Positions 41,463 through 52,085 are shown, numbered from the stretch's first letter. The stretch is DNA of 64,000 nucleotides from Halogeometricum sp. S3BR5-2 (GCF_031624635.1 NZ_JAMQOQ010000002.1:186001-250000); one strand, 5' to 3'. The notes: generated by a model from the letters alone, not told the origin. Translations and numbers: made by a program.

Positions 41463-42545
41463 ATGCGTACCCACACCGACGCGGAAGCGTGGCGCTTGCG
41501 GGCGGCGGCGAACGGACTGGACGGGGACGCGGACTCCGCCGCTGCCGTCGTGAAGCGGGTGTGCGGGATTCAGGCACAGGACCCTCGCTCGGCCGCGTTG
41601 TCGATACGGCCACGTGCGAGAACTCTCGACGCCGAAGCCGTCGAGTCGGAACTGCACGACGAAGTGATTCGGACGTGGAGCATGCGGGGCACACTGCATC
41701 TGATCGCGGCGGAGGACCTCCCGTGGTTGCTGTCGTTGTTCGGTCCGCACTTCGCCGAACGGGGACCGGAGCCGAAACGCTTGGAGGAAGCGGGACTGGA
41801 CAAGGGGGGAGTGGAGACAGCCGTCGCCACGCTCGGTCGACTACTCGACGATGCGGGGCCGATGACCCGCGACGAGGTAGCAGCCGAACTCGTCGATTCC
41901 GGTATCGACATCGACCCGTCGAGTCAGTCTCCGAACTTCCTGATACGAAGAGCCGCACTCAGGGGCATCATCCGCGAGGTTGCGCCTATCGACGGGGCCG
42001 TGGCGTACGATGTCCTCGACGTCGAGATTCCGCCACCGGGGTTCGACCGCGAGGCGGCGCTCGTTCGGTTGGCTGAGCGGTACCTCGCCGCCTACGGCCC
42101 GGCGACCCTCGACGACTTCGTCGCGTGGACCGGCCTCGGAAAGCGGGATGCCCGACTCGGATGGGAGGAGGCCGAAAGCGTCACCGTGACCGTGGGGGAC
42201 GCCGAGATGCTGACTACCGTCGATGGCTCCGCCGAGCCACCAGGTGCGACCGGCGACCTCCGACTCCTCCCCGCGTACGACACGTATCTGCTCGGGTACG
42301 CCGCGGCGAACCGCCCCGTTCCAGAAGCCCACCGGACGGATGTGTGGCCGGGAGCGGGGATAATCAGGCCGACCATCGTTCGCGACGGCGTCGTCGTCGG
42401 GACGTGGCGGCTGGATCGCTCACGTGCGACGTCGGCCGTCGAGGTAACGTCGTTCGACGAACTCGACACGGACGCGCTGGACGAAGAAGTCGCCGACGTC
42501 GGTCGGTTCCTCGACGAGGAACTCGACCGCTCTCTGTCGCATTGA
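41463..42545 (+). CDS. AlkZ/YcaQ-type DNA glycosylase (winged-helix, HTH_42)
   Basis: The 360-residue protein has the AlkZ-family catalytic QxQ motif at Gln37-Ala38-Gln39 (VCGIQAQDP) and SMRGTLHLIAAEDLPWL. Tandem winged-helix blocks follow. The C-terminal LLPAYDTYLLGY and IIRPTIVRDGVVVGTWRL are typical of HTH_42 proteins. Bacterial members excise alkylated bases or unhook interstrand cross-links. Its GC-rich codons are closer to the core than those of the other array genes. It lies at the right border between repeat copies 15 and 16. Confidence 0.82.
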   Translation: MRTHTDAEAWRLRAAANGLDGDADSAAAVVKRVCGIQAQDPRSAALSIRPRARTLDAEAVESELHDEVIRTWSMRGTLHLIAAEDLPWLLSLFGPHFAERGPEPKRLEEAGLDKGGVETAVATLGRLLDDAGPMTRDEVAAELVDSGIDIDPSSQSPNFLIRRAALRGIIREVAPIDGAVAYDVLDVEIPPPGFDREAALVRLAERYLAAYGPATLDDFVAWTGLGKRDARLGWEEAESVTVTVGDAEMLTTVDGSAEPPGATGDLRLLPAYDTYLLGYAAANRPVPEAHRTDVWPGAGIIRPTIVRDGVVVGTWRLDRSRATSAVEVTSFDELDTDALDEEVADVGRFLDEELDRSLSH

Positions 42546-42556
42546 ACTCCGTTCCG

Positions 42557-42597
42557 CGCTGAACGCATCCTCTCTGCTCAGCACGCGGTTCGTGTCG
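42557..42597 (+). repeat. cassette-array repeat, copy 16 (fragment)
   Basis: CGCTGAACGCATCCTCTCTG followed by CTCAGCACGCG resembles the first half of copies 3 and 8. It is weak and marks the right border of the array. Confidence 0.45.
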
Positions 42598-42694
42598 GAT
42601 TCGACAGATTCCAACGGAACCGACGGCGTCGGAGGAACCGGCCGCACTCACCAACATCTGTCCGCTTTTTACGTCCCCGCGCCGACCGACGAGC

Positions 42695-43453
42695 ATGGAA
42701 CTGTTCGCCGTCCCCGACGTGCCGGAGGTCCGGCCGGGCGACGACCTCGCGGCGACGATTCGCGACCGGGTCGAGTTACGCGAAGAGGACGTCGTCTGCG
42801 TCGCCTCGACGGTCGTCTCGAAGGCCGAGGGGCGACTGTTCGACTTGGAGGACTTCCCCGCCGGCCCCCGCGCCCGCGAGATAGCCGCCGACTTGGAGGA
42901 ATCGACCGGCGAGGAGAAGGACCCGCGCTTCGCGCAGGCCGTGTTGGAGGAGAGCGTCGACCTGTTGATGGAGTCGCCCTTCCTCCTCACCGAGACGCGC
43001 TTCGGCCACGTCGGCGTCAACGCCGGCATCGACCGCTCGAACGTCGCCGGCAGCGACCTGTTGCTCCTGCCGAAGCGACCCTCCGAGAGCGCCGAGCGAC
43101 TCCGCGCGGGCCTGCCCGCCGAGCGGGTTATCGTCACCGACACCTGCGGACGGCCGTTCCGTCACGGGCAACGCGGCGTCGCCCTCGGGTGGGCCGGCAT
43201 GAAGGCGTCCAGAGACTGGCGCGGGGAGACGGACCGCGACGGCCGCGAACTCGGCGTAACCGTCGAGAGTGTCGTCGACGAACTCGCCGCGGCCGCGAAC
43301 CTCCTCGCCGGCGAGGGCGACGGCGGCACGCCCGTCGTCGTCGTTCGGGACTTCGAGTGGGGCGACCACGACGGCAGCGACAACCTCTACCGGGAGATAG
43401 AGGGCGATTTCGTCCGGCAGGCCGTGCGCGCCTGGGAGCACGACGATGCGTGA
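42695..43453 (+). CDS. cofE: coenzyme F420:L-glutamate ligase
   Basis: The 252-residue protein matches CofE: PDVPEVRPGDDLAATIRDRVELREEDVVCVASTVVSKAEGR, GHVGVNAGIDRSN and VTDTCGRPFRHGQRGVALGWAGM. It adds glutamates to F420-0 with GTP, the last steps of F420 synthesis. CTTTTTA about 25-30 bp before the ATG is the likely promoter. The next gene, mer, uses F420 and overlaps cofE by 8 bp, so they form an operon. Confidence 0.93.
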   Translation: MELFAVPDVPEVRPGDDLAATIRDRVELREEDVVCVASTVVSKAEGRLFDLEDFPAGPRAREIAADLEESTGEEKDPRFAQAVLEESVDLLMESPFLLTETRFGHVGVNAGIDRSNVAGSDLLLLPKRPSESAERLRAGLPAERVIVTDTCGRPFRHGQRGVALGWAGMKASRDWRGETDRDGRELGVTVESVVDELAAAANLLAGEGDGGTPVVVVRDFEWGDHDGSDNLYREIEGDFVRQAVRAWEHDDA

Positions 43454-44474
43454 GGATACCGACGGCGACGGCGACGGTGGCGGTGACGCCGGCGCTCCCA
43501 CCCTCGGCGTCGAACTGACGCCCGAACACCCGGTTCCCGAAGTCGTCCGCCGCGGCGTCCTCGCCGAGGAGGCGGGCTACGACGCGGCGTTCGTCTCCTG
43601 TCACTACAACAACCGCGACCCGTTCGCCGTCCTCGCGCGCCTCGCGGGCGAGACGGCATCGATTCGGCTCGGACCCGGCGTCGCCAACCCCTACGAGATG
43701 CACCCGGTCACGCTGGCGACGAAGACGGCCACCGTCGCGGAACTCTCCGAGGGCCGCGCCGCCTTCGGCATCGGCCCGGGGGACAAATCCACTCTCCGGA
43801 ATCTCGGTATCGACGACGAACGCGGCCTGCGCTCGGTGCTGGAGGCGTTCAAAGTCGCACAGCGCATCTGGGACGGCGAGCGCGTCAGCCACGACGGGAC
43901 GTTCGAGGCGAACGACGCGGGCGTGAACTTCGAGGTACCCGGCGAGATACCCGTCTACGTCGGCGGCGAGGGGCCGCACATGTGCCGGATGGCGGGCAAG
44001 CACGCGGACGGTCTGCTGTTCAACGGCTCGCACCCGGACGACGTGGCGTGGGCCAGAGACAGAGTCGAGGAGGGAATCGAGGACCGACCCGACTCCCGCG
44101 GCGCGTTCGAACTCCTCGCGTACGCCAGCGTGAGCGTCGGACCCGACCGCGAGGCGGCGAGAGAGGCGGCCCGCCCGCCGGTGGCCTTCATCACCGCCGG
44201 AGCGGCGCCGCCGGTGCTCGACAGACACGGGATAGACGCCTCGCTCGCGGAGGATATCGGTGAAAAGATCTCTGCGGGCGAGTTCTCCGAGGCGTTCGGC
44301 CTCGTGACGCCCGCGATGATAGACGCCTTCGCGATGGCCGGCACCGAAGAGGAAGTCGCCGACCGGATGGCGTCGGTGTTCGACCGCGCCGACGGGGTGG
44401 TCGTCGGGTCGCCTCTCGGGCCGGACCCCGACGAGGCGATCAGACTCGCTGCTTCGGCCGCGCGTCGTCGGTAG
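43446..44474 (+). CDS. mer: Mer-like F420-dependent methylene-tetrahydropterin/folate reductase
   Basis: The 342-residue luciferase-like (TIM barrel) enzyme has TLGVELTPEHP, VSCHYNNRDPFAVLARLAGETASIRLGPGVANPYEMHPVTLA, GIGPGDKSTLRNLGI and PVYVGGEGPHMCRMAGKHADG, as in Mer. In methanogens Mer reduces methylene-H4MPT with F420H2; haloarchaea use folates, so methylene-THF is the likely substrate. The start overlaps cofE and adds an acidic 18-residue extension. The 3' end overlaps the next, convergent gene by about 35 bp. Confidence 0.88.
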   Translation: MREDTDGDGDGGGDAGAPTLGVELTPEHPVPEVVRRGVLAEEAGYDAAFVSCHYNNRDPFAVLARLAGETASIRLGPGVANPYEMHPVTLATKTATVAELSEGRAAFGIGPGDKSTLRNLGIDDERGLRSVLEAFKVAQRIWDGERVSHDGTFEANDAGVNFEVPGEIPVYVGGEGPHMCRMAGKHADGLLFNGSHPDDVAWARDRVEEGIEDRPDSRGAFELLAYASVSVGPDREAAREAARPPVAFITAGAAPPVLDRHGIDASLAEDIGEKISAGEFSEAFGLVTPAMIDAFAMAGTEEEVADRMASVFDRADGVVVGSPLGPDPDEAIRLAASAARRR

Positions 44475-44685
44475 CGCTCGAACCGAGACCCGTGACGGCG
44501 TTCACCGCCGCGCCGAGGACGAGGTAACCGAAGACGAGGCTCGAGACGCCGACGAACGCCGCGCCAATCAGGAACGAGAGCGCGGTGAGCGGGTCGCCCG
44601 ACAGGAAGATGTCGAAGAGGAACGTCGTCACGAGGTCGAGGACGCTGAGGAGCAACTCCACGACGAAGTCGATGACTGTGACCAT
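44440..44685 (-). CDS. small membrane protein convergent with mer
   Basis: An 81-residue protein with two or three hydrophobic stretches (VIDFVVELLLSVLDLVTTFLFDIFL and ALSFLIGAAFVGVSSLVFGYLVLGAAVNAV) and a basic end (DDARPKQRV). The ATG is at 44685. Its 3' end overlaps the end of mer on the other strand by 35 bp. Its function is unknown, but the composition is typical of real haloarchaeal membrane peptides. Confidence 0.6.
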   Translation of the reverse strand: MVTVIDFVVELLLSVLDLVTTFLFDIFLSGDPLTALSFLIGAAFVGVSSLVFGYLVLGAAVNAVTGLGSSATDDARPKQRV

Positions 44686-44803
44686 ACGCCCCGTTTGGCG
44701 TCCCCGTACTTGTGTGTTGAGGGTTCGCGTGCGCCCGCCGTCGACGTCGGAGTCCCGTCCGCCCGTCGGTACGGCTAAGGCCGGGCGTCCGCTCCTTCGA
44801 GAC

Positions 44804-45133
44804 GTGACACGAGACCGCTCGCTGGACGACTTCGTGGGCGGCGGAGAGGGCGAGGAGAGCGACGGTTCGGACCCCACCGAGGGCGACGACTCGAAGGCGG
44901 ACTCGGCGGACCGAGCGGACGGGGCCGGCGGAGATGCCGGCGACGACTCGGGGACGACGCCCGATTCGGCGGCGACCGAGTCGGCCGCGCCGACGACCGA
45001 CGCGGTCGACCCCGCGGTCGGCACCTACCGCTGGGACCCCGACGGCGTCGCCTGCGCCGCCTGCGGCGAGACGGTTCATCGGCTATGGCTCGACGACGGC
45101 GGGCAGGTGTGCGAAGAGTGCAAGGAGTGGTGA
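44804..45133 (+). CDS. acidic zinc-finger protein (DUF7573-like)
   Basis: The 109-residue protein starts (GTG) with RDRSLDDFVGGG. It continues with a long Asp/Glu/Ala/Gly-rich disordered stretch. It ends with a zinc finger CAACGETVHRLWLDDGGQVCEECKEW (two CxxC pairs). This matches from memory a haloarchaeal family (DUF7573) of unknown function. Its stop overlaps the start of the next small membrane gene. Confidence 0.7.
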   Translation: MTRDRSLDDFVGGGEGEESDGSDPTEGDDSKADSADRADGAGGDAGDDSGTTPDSAATESAAPTTDAVDPAVGTYRWDPDGVACAACGETVHRLWLDDGGQVCEECKEW

Positions 45134-45297
45134 GGCGGGTGGCCCCCGCCGAGCGTCCGCTTCTCGGCGTCGGCTCGTACCTCCTCTTCGTGACGCTCGG
45201 TGGCGTTCTCGGGTACTGGCTCGTCTGGTGGGGCGGCTGGGGACGCCTCCGCCGCGAGTTCGGCTGGGGTCACCCGACCGAGGCGGCGGACCGCTGA
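45130..45297 (+). CDS. single-pass membrane protein coupled to zinc-finger gene
   Basis: The 55-residue protein is read from GTG at 45130, overlapping the TGA of the preceding gene (GTGA), so translation is probably coupled. It has one hydrophobic helix (VGSYLLFVTLGGVLGYWLVWWGGW) and an arginine-rich end. The family is not recognised. It is convergent with mutL, 13 bp away. Confidence 0.55.
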   Translation: MRRVAPAERPLLGVGSYLLFVTLGGVLGYWLVWWGGWGRLRREFGWGHPTEAADR

Positions 45298-45310
45298 CCC
45301 GACGGCTCTC

Positions 45311-47065
45311 TCACTCCATCCGCGTCGAACGCCGCTCGAACCCGCGGACGAACGTCTCCTCCTCTATCGAGAGCACCGTCGGCCGGCCGTGCGGGCAGGC
45401 GTACGGCGTCTCACAGGCGCCGAGTCGCTCGACCAGTCGCGTTGCCTCCTCGATGCCGAGTTCGTCGCCGGCCTTCAGCGACGGGTGACAGGCGAGGTCC
45501 TTCAACAGCCCCTCGGTGGCGTCCGCGGGCGTCTCCCCGCCTCTGAGCGCGTCGAGGGCGTCGCGGACGCTCTCCGGCGCGGCGGCCCGACCCATCGGCG
45601 CGGGGACGGCGCTCACCCGGACGGTACCGCCGCCGAACGGTTCGACGGCGAAGCCGAGTCGGGCGAGTTCGTCGCGCCACTCGTCGGCCGCGGCGGCCTG
45701 CGCGGGGGACAGCGACACCGTCGCCGGCGGGTCGACGTCGGCCGACGCGGGCGACTCCGAGTCCCCGCCGTCGCCGTCCCGCGCCGCCCGCAGGCGCTCG
45801 TAGTTCACCCGTTCGTGGGCGGCGTGCTGGTCTATCACCAGCAGGTCGTCGTCGGCCTCGCAGAGCAGGTACAGCTCTCGAAACCGGCCGATGACGCGCA
45901 CGTCGTCGAATCTGGACTCCTCGCCGTCGACGGGTTCTAACGTCGAATCGAGGTCCATCGCAACCTCCTCGCTCCGGCGCAAATCGGCCGTCGAGAGGGC
46001 GTCGCGCACCGACTCTCGGACGGCGTCTTCGACCGCCCGGTGCGCGCGGAGGCGCACTTCGCGCTTAGCCGGGTGGACGTTGTGGTCGCACCAGTGGGCG
46101 GGGAGCGACAGGGAGACGACGGCGACGGGCGCGCGGCCGTCGGGCAACAGGTCGCCGTAGCCCGCGACGACGGCGCGGCGGAGCGTCTCGGAGGGGAACG
46201 CGCGGCCGTTCACCGCGGTGTACACGTGGTCGCGGCGAGCGCGGGTGACCGAGGGGTGCGCGAGGAGGCCCTCGACGCGAACGGTCGCGGACTCGCCGTC
46301 GTCCTCGACCGTCCGCTCGGACTCGAACGCGGTGCTCCGCCCGGCCACGTCGCGGTCGTAGACGCCGAGGACGGCGTCGGCGTAGTCGCCGCTGCCGGAC
46401 GTGGAGAACACCTCGCGGCCGCGGCGGCCGTCCGACGGCCCCGACTCCCCTTCTGTCTCGTGGACCAGCGAGAACGCCACGTCCGGGCGGGCGAGGGCGT
46501 AGCGGGAGACGGCGTCGGAAACGCGGGCGAACTCGGCGCGCGAGGAGGCGAGCGACCGCCGGCGGGCGGGCGTGTCGGCGAACAGGTCCCGCACCTCGAC
46601 GGTCGTCCCCCGCGCCCGCCCCGCCGGTTCGACGCGCTTCTCGCCGCCGCTCACGAGCACGCGCGTCCCGCGCGCGCCGCCGTCGTTCGTCACGAGTTCG
46701 AGCGTCCCCGCCGCGGCGACGCTCGGGAGCGCCTCGCCGCGGAAACCGAGCGTCGACACCGTCCGCAGGTCCGCGGCGTCGCCGAGTTTGCTCGTCGTGT
46801 GCCGGTCGACGGCGCGGGCGGCGTCCGCCTCGCTCATCCCGCGGCCGTCGTCGCGGACGCGGAGCAGGGGCGTCCCGTCGCCGACGACGGTCACCGCTAT
46901 CCGCGAGGCGCCCGCGTCGAGGGCGTTCTCCACGAGTTCCACGACGACGTCCTCCGGGCGCGTGACGACTTCGCCGGCGGCGATGCTCGCCACCGTCTCC
47001 TCGTCAAGCGCGCGGACTCGCTCGCCGGGTTCCGCCTCAGTCTCGGTTTCGGTCTCTCTCGTCAA
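45311..47065 (-). CDS. mutL: DNA mismatch repair protein MutL
   Basis: The 584-residue protein has the GHKL ATPase motifs: [20 protein letters not shown] (catalytic Glu), VRDDGRGM and [12 protein letters not shown]. The transducer domain ([10 protein letters not shown]) and a C-terminal dimerisation domain with [12 protein letters not shown] follow. The C-terminal CPHGRPT may take part in metal binding. It acts with MutS in mismatch repair. The frame opens with a TTG at 47065 inside the end of mutS (29-bp overlap); a slightly later start cannot be excluded. Confidence 0.92.
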   Translation of the reverse strand: MTRETETETEAEPGERVRALDEETVASIAAGEVVTRPEDVVVELVENALDAGASRIAVTVVGDGTPLLRVRDDGRGMSEADAARAVDRHTTSKLGDAADLRTVSTLGFRGEALPSVAAAGTLELVTNDGGARGTRVLVSGGEKRVEPAGRARGTTVEVRDLFADTPARRRSLASSRAEFARVSDAVSRYALARPDVAFSLVHETEGESGPSDGRRGREVFSTSGSGDYADAVLGVYDRDVAGRSTAFESERTVEDDGESATVRVEGLLAHPSVTRARRDHVYTAVNGRAFPSETLRRAVVAGYGDLLPDGRAPVAVVSLSLPAHWCDHNVHPAKREVRLRAHRAVEDAVRESVRDALSTADLRRSEEVAMDLDSTLEPVDGEESRFDDVRVIGRFRELYLLCEADDDLLVIDQHAAHERVNYERLRAARDGDGGDSESPASADVDPPATVSLSPAQAAAADEWRDELARLGFAVEPFGGGTVRVSAVPAPMGRAAAPESVRDALDALRGGETPADATEGLLKDLACHPSLKAGDELGIEEATRLVERLGACETPYACPHGRPTVLSIEEETFVRGFERRSTRME

Positions 47066-49877
47066 GTCTCTGTTTCAGGTCGTCGAGGGCGTTCAGGGCC
47101 TCCAGCGGCGTCGTCTGGGCGACGTCCAGTTCGCGGAGTTCCGCCAGCACGTCGGCTTCCGCGCCGGTGGTCGTCGTCCCCTCGGCCCCCTCGTCGGACT
47201 CGATGCCGTCGACGTAGGCGGCGAGGGTGCCTTCGGAGGCCCGGCCGTTCGTCGGCGCTTGGGCGTCGGCGGAGGTATCGCTTTCGCCGGCCGGGGCATC
47301 GTCCGAGGATGTCCGCATCTCCGCCTCGTCGGGTCCTTCGCCGCCGTTCGCGTCGGCCGGTATCGCGCCGCTCTCCCGGACGTACTCGCGGGCGCGTTCG
47401 ACCACCGCCGGCGGTACGCCCGCCAGTTCGGCCACCTCGACGCCGTACGACGACGAGGAGGCGCCGTCGGCGACGCGGTGCAGGAACGTCACGTCCGGAT
47501 TTCCGTCCTCTCCTTCCGCCTTCTCGACGGTGAAGTGGAGGTTGAACGCGTCCGGCAGGTCCTCGACCAGTTCCGTGAGGTCGTGGTAGTGCGTGGCGAA
47601 CAGCGTCGTCGCGCCCACCTCGTCGTGGACGAACTCCGTCGTCGCGCGGGCGATGGCGAGGCCGTCCGTCGTCGACGTCCCCCGCCCCACCTCGTCGAGG
47701 AGGACCAGCGAATCCTCGGTGGCGTTGTGGAGGATGTCGGTCAACTCGGCCATCTCGCGCATGAACGTCGACTGGCCGCCCGCGATGTCGTCGGAGGCGC
47801 CGACGCGGGTGAAGATTCTGTCCAGAATCGGGAGGCGGGCCGCTCTCGCGGGGACGAAACTCCCGGCCTGCGCGAGGACGGCTATCAGCGCCACCTGCCG
47901 CATGTACGTCGACTTCCCGCTCATGTTCGGCCCGGTGATGACCGCGACGTGACCCGCCGAGAACTCCGCCGGGTTCGGCACGAACTCCGACCGCGTGCGC
48001 TCGACGACGGGGTGCCGCCCCGCCTCTATCTCCACGCTGTCGGCGCCCATCTCGGGACGCACGTAGCCGTTCGCGGCGGCCACGGCGGCGAACGTCGTCA
48101 GCACGTCCAGTGTCGCCAGCGAGTCCGCGAGCGTCTGGAGGCGTTCGACCTCCTCGGCCACGTCGGCGCGGACTTCGGCGAACACCTCGTACTCCAGGGC
48201 GTCCGCGCGCTCCGAGGCGGAGAGAATCTCGTCCTCGCGGCGCTTCAACTCCGGCGTGTAGAAGCGCTCGGAGTTCTTCAGGGTCTGCCGACGGGTGTAG
48301 TCGTCCGGCACCCGGTCGAGGTTCGGGTTCGTCACCTCGATGTAGTAACCGTGGACCTGCGTGTACCCCACGTCCAGCGAGTCGATACCGGTCCGCTCTC
48401 GCTCCCGTTCCTCGAGGGCCGACACCCACTCGCGCCCCTCGCGTTCGGTGGCGCGCACCTCGTCGAGTTCGTCGTCGAACCCCTCCCGGACCACGCCGCC
48501 CTCCGTTATCTCCTGCGGCGGGTCGGGACGAATCGCTTCCCCCACCAACTCGCGCACGTCCGCGAGTTCGTCCAGCGAGTCGCGCAGGTCCCGGAGGGGG
48601 TCGCTCTCCACCTCGGAGAGCGCCGCCTTCACCTCCGGGACGGCGTCCAGCGTGTTCTTCAACGCGCGCAGGTCGCGGGCGTTCGCGCGTTCGCGCGAGA
48701 CCCGCGAGACGAGGCGTTCGAGGTCGTACACCTCGGAGAGATGCTCCCGCACCGTCTCGCGGGCCATCGGCCGGTCGAGGAGTTCCGCGACGGCGTCGTG
48801 TCGCCGCCGAATCTCCCCCTCGTCGACCGACGGCCGGCGGAGCCACGAGGCGAGTCGCCGCCGGCCGAGGGCGCAGGCCGTCTCGTCCAACACCTCCACG
48901 AGGGTGTCCCCGGACCGCGGACTCCGCGACTCGAACAGTTCGAGGCTCCGGATGGCCGTCGCGTCGAGTTGCAGCGACCGCTCGGGGTCGTAGCGGCGGA
49001 CGCGCGAGACGTATTCGAGGGGGCCGTCGTCGCCCTGCGTGTACTCCGCGTAGTCGAGGAGGCCGCCGACGGCGCGCAGTTCCGCCTCGCTCCCGACGAC
49101 CGAGTCGGGCGCGGCGACGTACGCCGAGAGCGTCTCGCGGGCGGCGTCGGCCTCGAAGGTTCCGGGGTCGGCGTCGGTCGCCATCGTCTCGAAGCCGAGT
49201 TCGAAGTCGGGCGCGTCGGGGGCGCGGAGCAGTTCCGCGGGCGCGAGGCGGTCCAGTTCCTCGCTCATTCGCCTCTCCGTGCCGCTCGTCACCTGGCACT
49301 CGCCCGTCGAGACGTCCACCGTCGCCAGCGCCGTCTCCTCGCCGGACCCGGCCACCGCGCCGAGGTACGTCGCCGTCGCCCCGGAGAGCAGTTCCTCGTC
49401 GACGACGGTGCCGGGGGTGATGACCTGCGTCACCGCGCGGTCCACCAGTCCCGACGCCTCGGAGGCCTCTTCGACTTGGTCCGCGATGGCGACGCGGTAC
49501 CCGGCGTCGAGGAGGGCTTCGAGGTACGACGCCGCGTTGTCGATGGGGATGCCCGCCATCGGGTACGTCCCCGTCGAGTCCTCGCGCTTGGTCAGCGTCA
49601 CCTCGCAGACGCGGGCCACCTCTTCTGCGGCCTCGCAGAACGCCTCGTAGAAGTCGCCCACCTGAAACATGACGACCGCGTCGGGGTGGGCTTCGCAGAG
49701 GTCGAGATACTGCGACAGCATCGGCGTGAGTTCCTCGCGGGCGCCGAGCATCGTGCGCGGCGGTCCCTCCGGTCGCGGGGCGTCGTCCCGCCCGTCCGCC
49801 GAATCGGGGCCGGGGTCGCGGTCGCTCCCCGTCGACGCCTCCGGGTCCGACGTCTCCGTCCCGTCCGCGTGTTCCAT
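47037..49877 (-). CDS. mutS: DNA mismatch repair protein MutS
   Basis: This MutS1-type protein of 946 residues has the mismatch-binding N-domain with the Phe-x-Glu motif in VGDFYEAF, connector, lever and clamp domains. The ABC ATPase has Walker [29 protein letters not shown], Walker [13 protein letters not shown] and FATHYHDL. A long acidic insert precedes the C-terminal helix. The ATG at 49877 is preferred over an upstream TTG (49904). mutL follows with overlap, so they are co-transcribed. Confidence 0.95.
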   Translation of the reverse strand: MEHADGTETSDPEASTGSDRDPGPDSADGRDDAPRPEGPPRTMLGAREELTPMLSQYLDLCEAHPDAVVMFQVGDFYEAFCEAAEEVARVCEVTLTKREDSTGTYPMAGIPIDNAASYLEALLDAGYRVAIADQVEEASEASGLVDRAVTQVITPGTVVDEELLSGATATYLGAVAGSGEETALATVDVSTGECQVTSGTERRMSEELDRLAPAELLRAPDAPDFELGFETMATDADPGTFEADAARETLSAYVAAPDSVVGSEAELRAVGGLLDYAEYTQGDDGPLEYVSRVRRYDPERSLQLDATAIRSLELFESRSPRSGDTLVEVLDETACALGRRRLASWLRRPSVDEGEIRRRHDAVAELLDRPMARETVREHLSEVYDLERLVSRVSRERANARDLRALKNTLDAVPEVKAALSEVESDPLRDLRDSLDELADVRELVGEAIRPDPPQEITEGGVVREGFDDELDEVRATEREGREWVSALEERERERTGIDSLDVGYTQVHGYYIEVTNPNLDRVPDDYTRRQTLKNSERFYTPELKRREDEILSASERADALEYEVFAEVRADVAEEVERLQTLADSLATLDVLTTFAAVAAANGYVRPEMGADSVEIEAGRHPVVERTRSEFVPNPAEFSAGHVAVITGPNMSGKSTYMRQVALIAVLAQAGSFVPARAARLPILDRIFTRVGASDDIAGGQSTFMREMAELTDILHNATEDSLVLLDEVGRGTSTTDGLAIARATTEFVHDEVGATTLFATHYHDLTELVEDLPDAFNLHFTVEKAEGEDGNPDVTFLHRVADGASSSSYGVEVAELAGVPPAVVERAREYVRESGAIPADANGGEGPDEAEMRTSSDDAPAGESDTSADAQAPTNGRASEGTLAAYVDGIESDEGAEGTTTTGAEADVLAELRELDVAQTTPLEALNALDDLKQRLDERDRNRD

Positions 49878-50072
49878 GTCCCGTAGAGGGCGACCGACGG
49901 ACAAAAGCGGACGGGAAGCCGACGCGACCGGCGAGCGAACCGGTCACACCCAGCAAAGTTACGTGCGCCCGGTCCCTACCCGTGTCCGTGTGCGTGCGAA
50001 TCGGTGTCGGGGACTTTCACGGGGATGCGAGAGTTCCGCCGCCGATTCGACCGCCTTCTCAACCCCTGATAC

Positions 50073-51047
50073 ATGACCGACGCAGACGCAGTACCTGACT
50101 CGAAACCGGAGGCAACAGCCATCTCTCCGCTCCCGGTCGAGGACGCCGCCGACCTCGCGACCCGGATCACGGAGAACGTCGAACGCGTCATCGTCGGCCA
50201 ACGGGACGCCATCGAAAACATTCTCATCGCCGTTCTCGCTCGGGGTCACTTGCTCTTGGAGGACGTGCCGGGCGTGGGGAAGACGATGCTCGCGCGGTCC
50301 GTCGCGGTGTCGCTCGGCGGGTCGTTCAAACGCGTGCAGTTCACGCCGGACCTCCTCCCCTCCGACGTGACCGGGGTGAGCGTGTTCAACCAGCAGACCC
50401 GCGAGTTCGAGTTCCAGCGGGGACCCGTCTTCGCCAACGTCGTCCTCGGCGACGAGATAAACCGCGCGCCGCCGAAGACGCAGGCCTCCCTCCTCGAAGT
50501 GATGGAAGAAGAGCAGGTGACCGTCGACGGGACGACCCGAGAGGTGCCGAACCCGTTCACGGTCATCGCCACGCAGAACGACGTGGAACCGGGTCGAACG
50601 TACGAACTGCCCATCGCCGAGATAGACCGCTTCATGAAGAAGATACGACTGGGCTACCCCTCCGAAGCCGACGAGACGGAACTGCTCGGCCGGGTCACCG
50701 GCGACCACCCCATCGACTCGCTGGACCCCGTCGCCTCCACCGAGGACGTACTGCAGGCTCGCCGGACCGTCTCGCAGGTGACCGTCCGCGAACCCGTCCG
50801 CGCCTACGTGTCGCGCCTCGCGGGCTACACGCGCCAGCACGCCCAACTCGGCGCGAGTCCCCGCGGCGCCATCGCCCTCGTCCGCGCCGCGCAGGCCCGC
50901 GCCGTCTTCGAGGGCCGCGACTACGTCGTCCCCGACGACGTGCAGGCCGAGGCGCCGAGCGTCTGGGCGCACCGCGTCCGCACCGACGGCGACGACACCG
51001 GCGCGTCGGTCGTCGACCGCGCCCTCGACGCGGTGGCGGTCGAGTAG
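50073..51047 (+). CDS. MoxR-family AAA+ ATPase
   Basis: The 324-residue protein has Walker A DVPGVGKTML (variant Gly-rich loop), the MoxR block FKRVQFTPDLLPSDVTGVSVFNQQTREFEFQRGPVFANVVLGDEINRAPPKTQ (Walker B) and sensor FTVIATQNDVEPGRTYELPIAEIDRFM. MoxR proteins act as chaperones for metal or cofactor loading and cell-surface stress. It is the first gene of a tightly packed operon with DUF58 and transglutaminase genes. Confidence 0.92.
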   Translation: MTDADAVPDSKPEATAISPLPVEDAADLATRITENVERVIVGQRDAIENILIAVLARGHLLLEDVPGVGKTMLARSVAVSLGGSFKRVQFTPDLLPSDVTGVSVFNQQTREFEFQRGPVFANVVLGDEINRAPPKTQASLLEVMEEEQVTVDGTTREVPNPFTVIATQNDVEPGRTYELPIAEIDRFMKKIRLGYPSEADETELLGRVTGDHPIDSLDPVASTEDVLQARRTVSQVTVREPVRAYVSRLAGYTRQHAQLGASPRGAIALVRAAQARAVFEGRDYVVPDDVQAEAPSVWAHRVRTDGDDTGASVVDRALDAVAVE

Positions 51048-51051
51048 CGCG

Positions 51052-52085
51052 ATGCGGTTGACTCGACGCGGGTACGCGGTCTGCGCCGTGGTCGCCGTCG
51101 GCTTCGCCCTCGGTCTCCGCTTCGGGCCGCGCGCGCTCAACGCCCTCGTCCTGCCGACCGGCGTCGCCCTCGCGGCCGCCCTCCTACAGGTCCGCCTCGC
51201 CGCGACGCCGACGGTCGAGCGGACGCTCCCCGCCGACGGCTTCCCCGACGAGACGGGGGAGGTCACGCTCTCGTTCGACGTCGACCGCCCGTACCCGGCG
51301 CGCGTCGTCGACTCGCTCCCGCCCGGCGTCGACGGCGACGCCGAGGCGGACGCCCTCGTCGGCGGCGACCCCGTCTCCTACGAGGTGACCTACCGCTCGC
51401 GCGGCGAGCACCGACTCGGCCCCGTCGCCGTCGTCGCCACCGACGTGCTCGGGTTGGCCGAACGGGAACTCGTCGCCTCGGGCACCGACGCCGTGTTGGT
51501 GTTCCCCCGCGTCCGCCGCCTCTCGTCCGGGGCCCGCAACGACCTCTGGGCGCTGCACGACGCCGAGTTCTCCTCGCGCCGCGAGGAGTTCGACAGGCTC
51601 CGCGAGTACGTCCGCGGGGACTCCCTGCGCGACGTGCACTGGAAATCCTCGGCGAAGCGCGGCGACCTCATCGTCAAGGAGTTCGTCGCCGAGTCGGACG
51701 CCTCCGCGATTCGCATCGCCGCCGGCGGCGCGCGCGGCGCCGACGACGAGATGGCCGAGGCCGCGGCGACGCTCTGTCTCGCCTTCGTCAGGTCGGGCGT
51801 GCCCGTCACGCTGTCGACGCCCTCCGGCGTCGTCGAGGCGGCGGCGGGCGACGACGCCCCCCTGCTCGGACACCTCGCCCGCGCCGAGGCCGGCCCCGTT
51901 CCCGACGAGGGGGCGGACGTGGTCGTCCGAGCGAACGAGTCGGCCACTCACGTCCGCTTCGGCGACACCGAGACGACGTTCGACCGCCTCGTCGTCGATG
52001 AGTCGGCCCCCTCCGTCGACCCCGACGGGCGACGGACGCCCCCCGCCGCGGAGTCGGCCGACGAGCGGTCCGAGGAGGCGGTCGC

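Noticed and set aside
29261-42597. CRISPR array formed by the repeats.
   Set aside because: Repeats are 95-170 bp, imperfect and separated by whole genes of 0.2-3 kb; no Cas genes are present.
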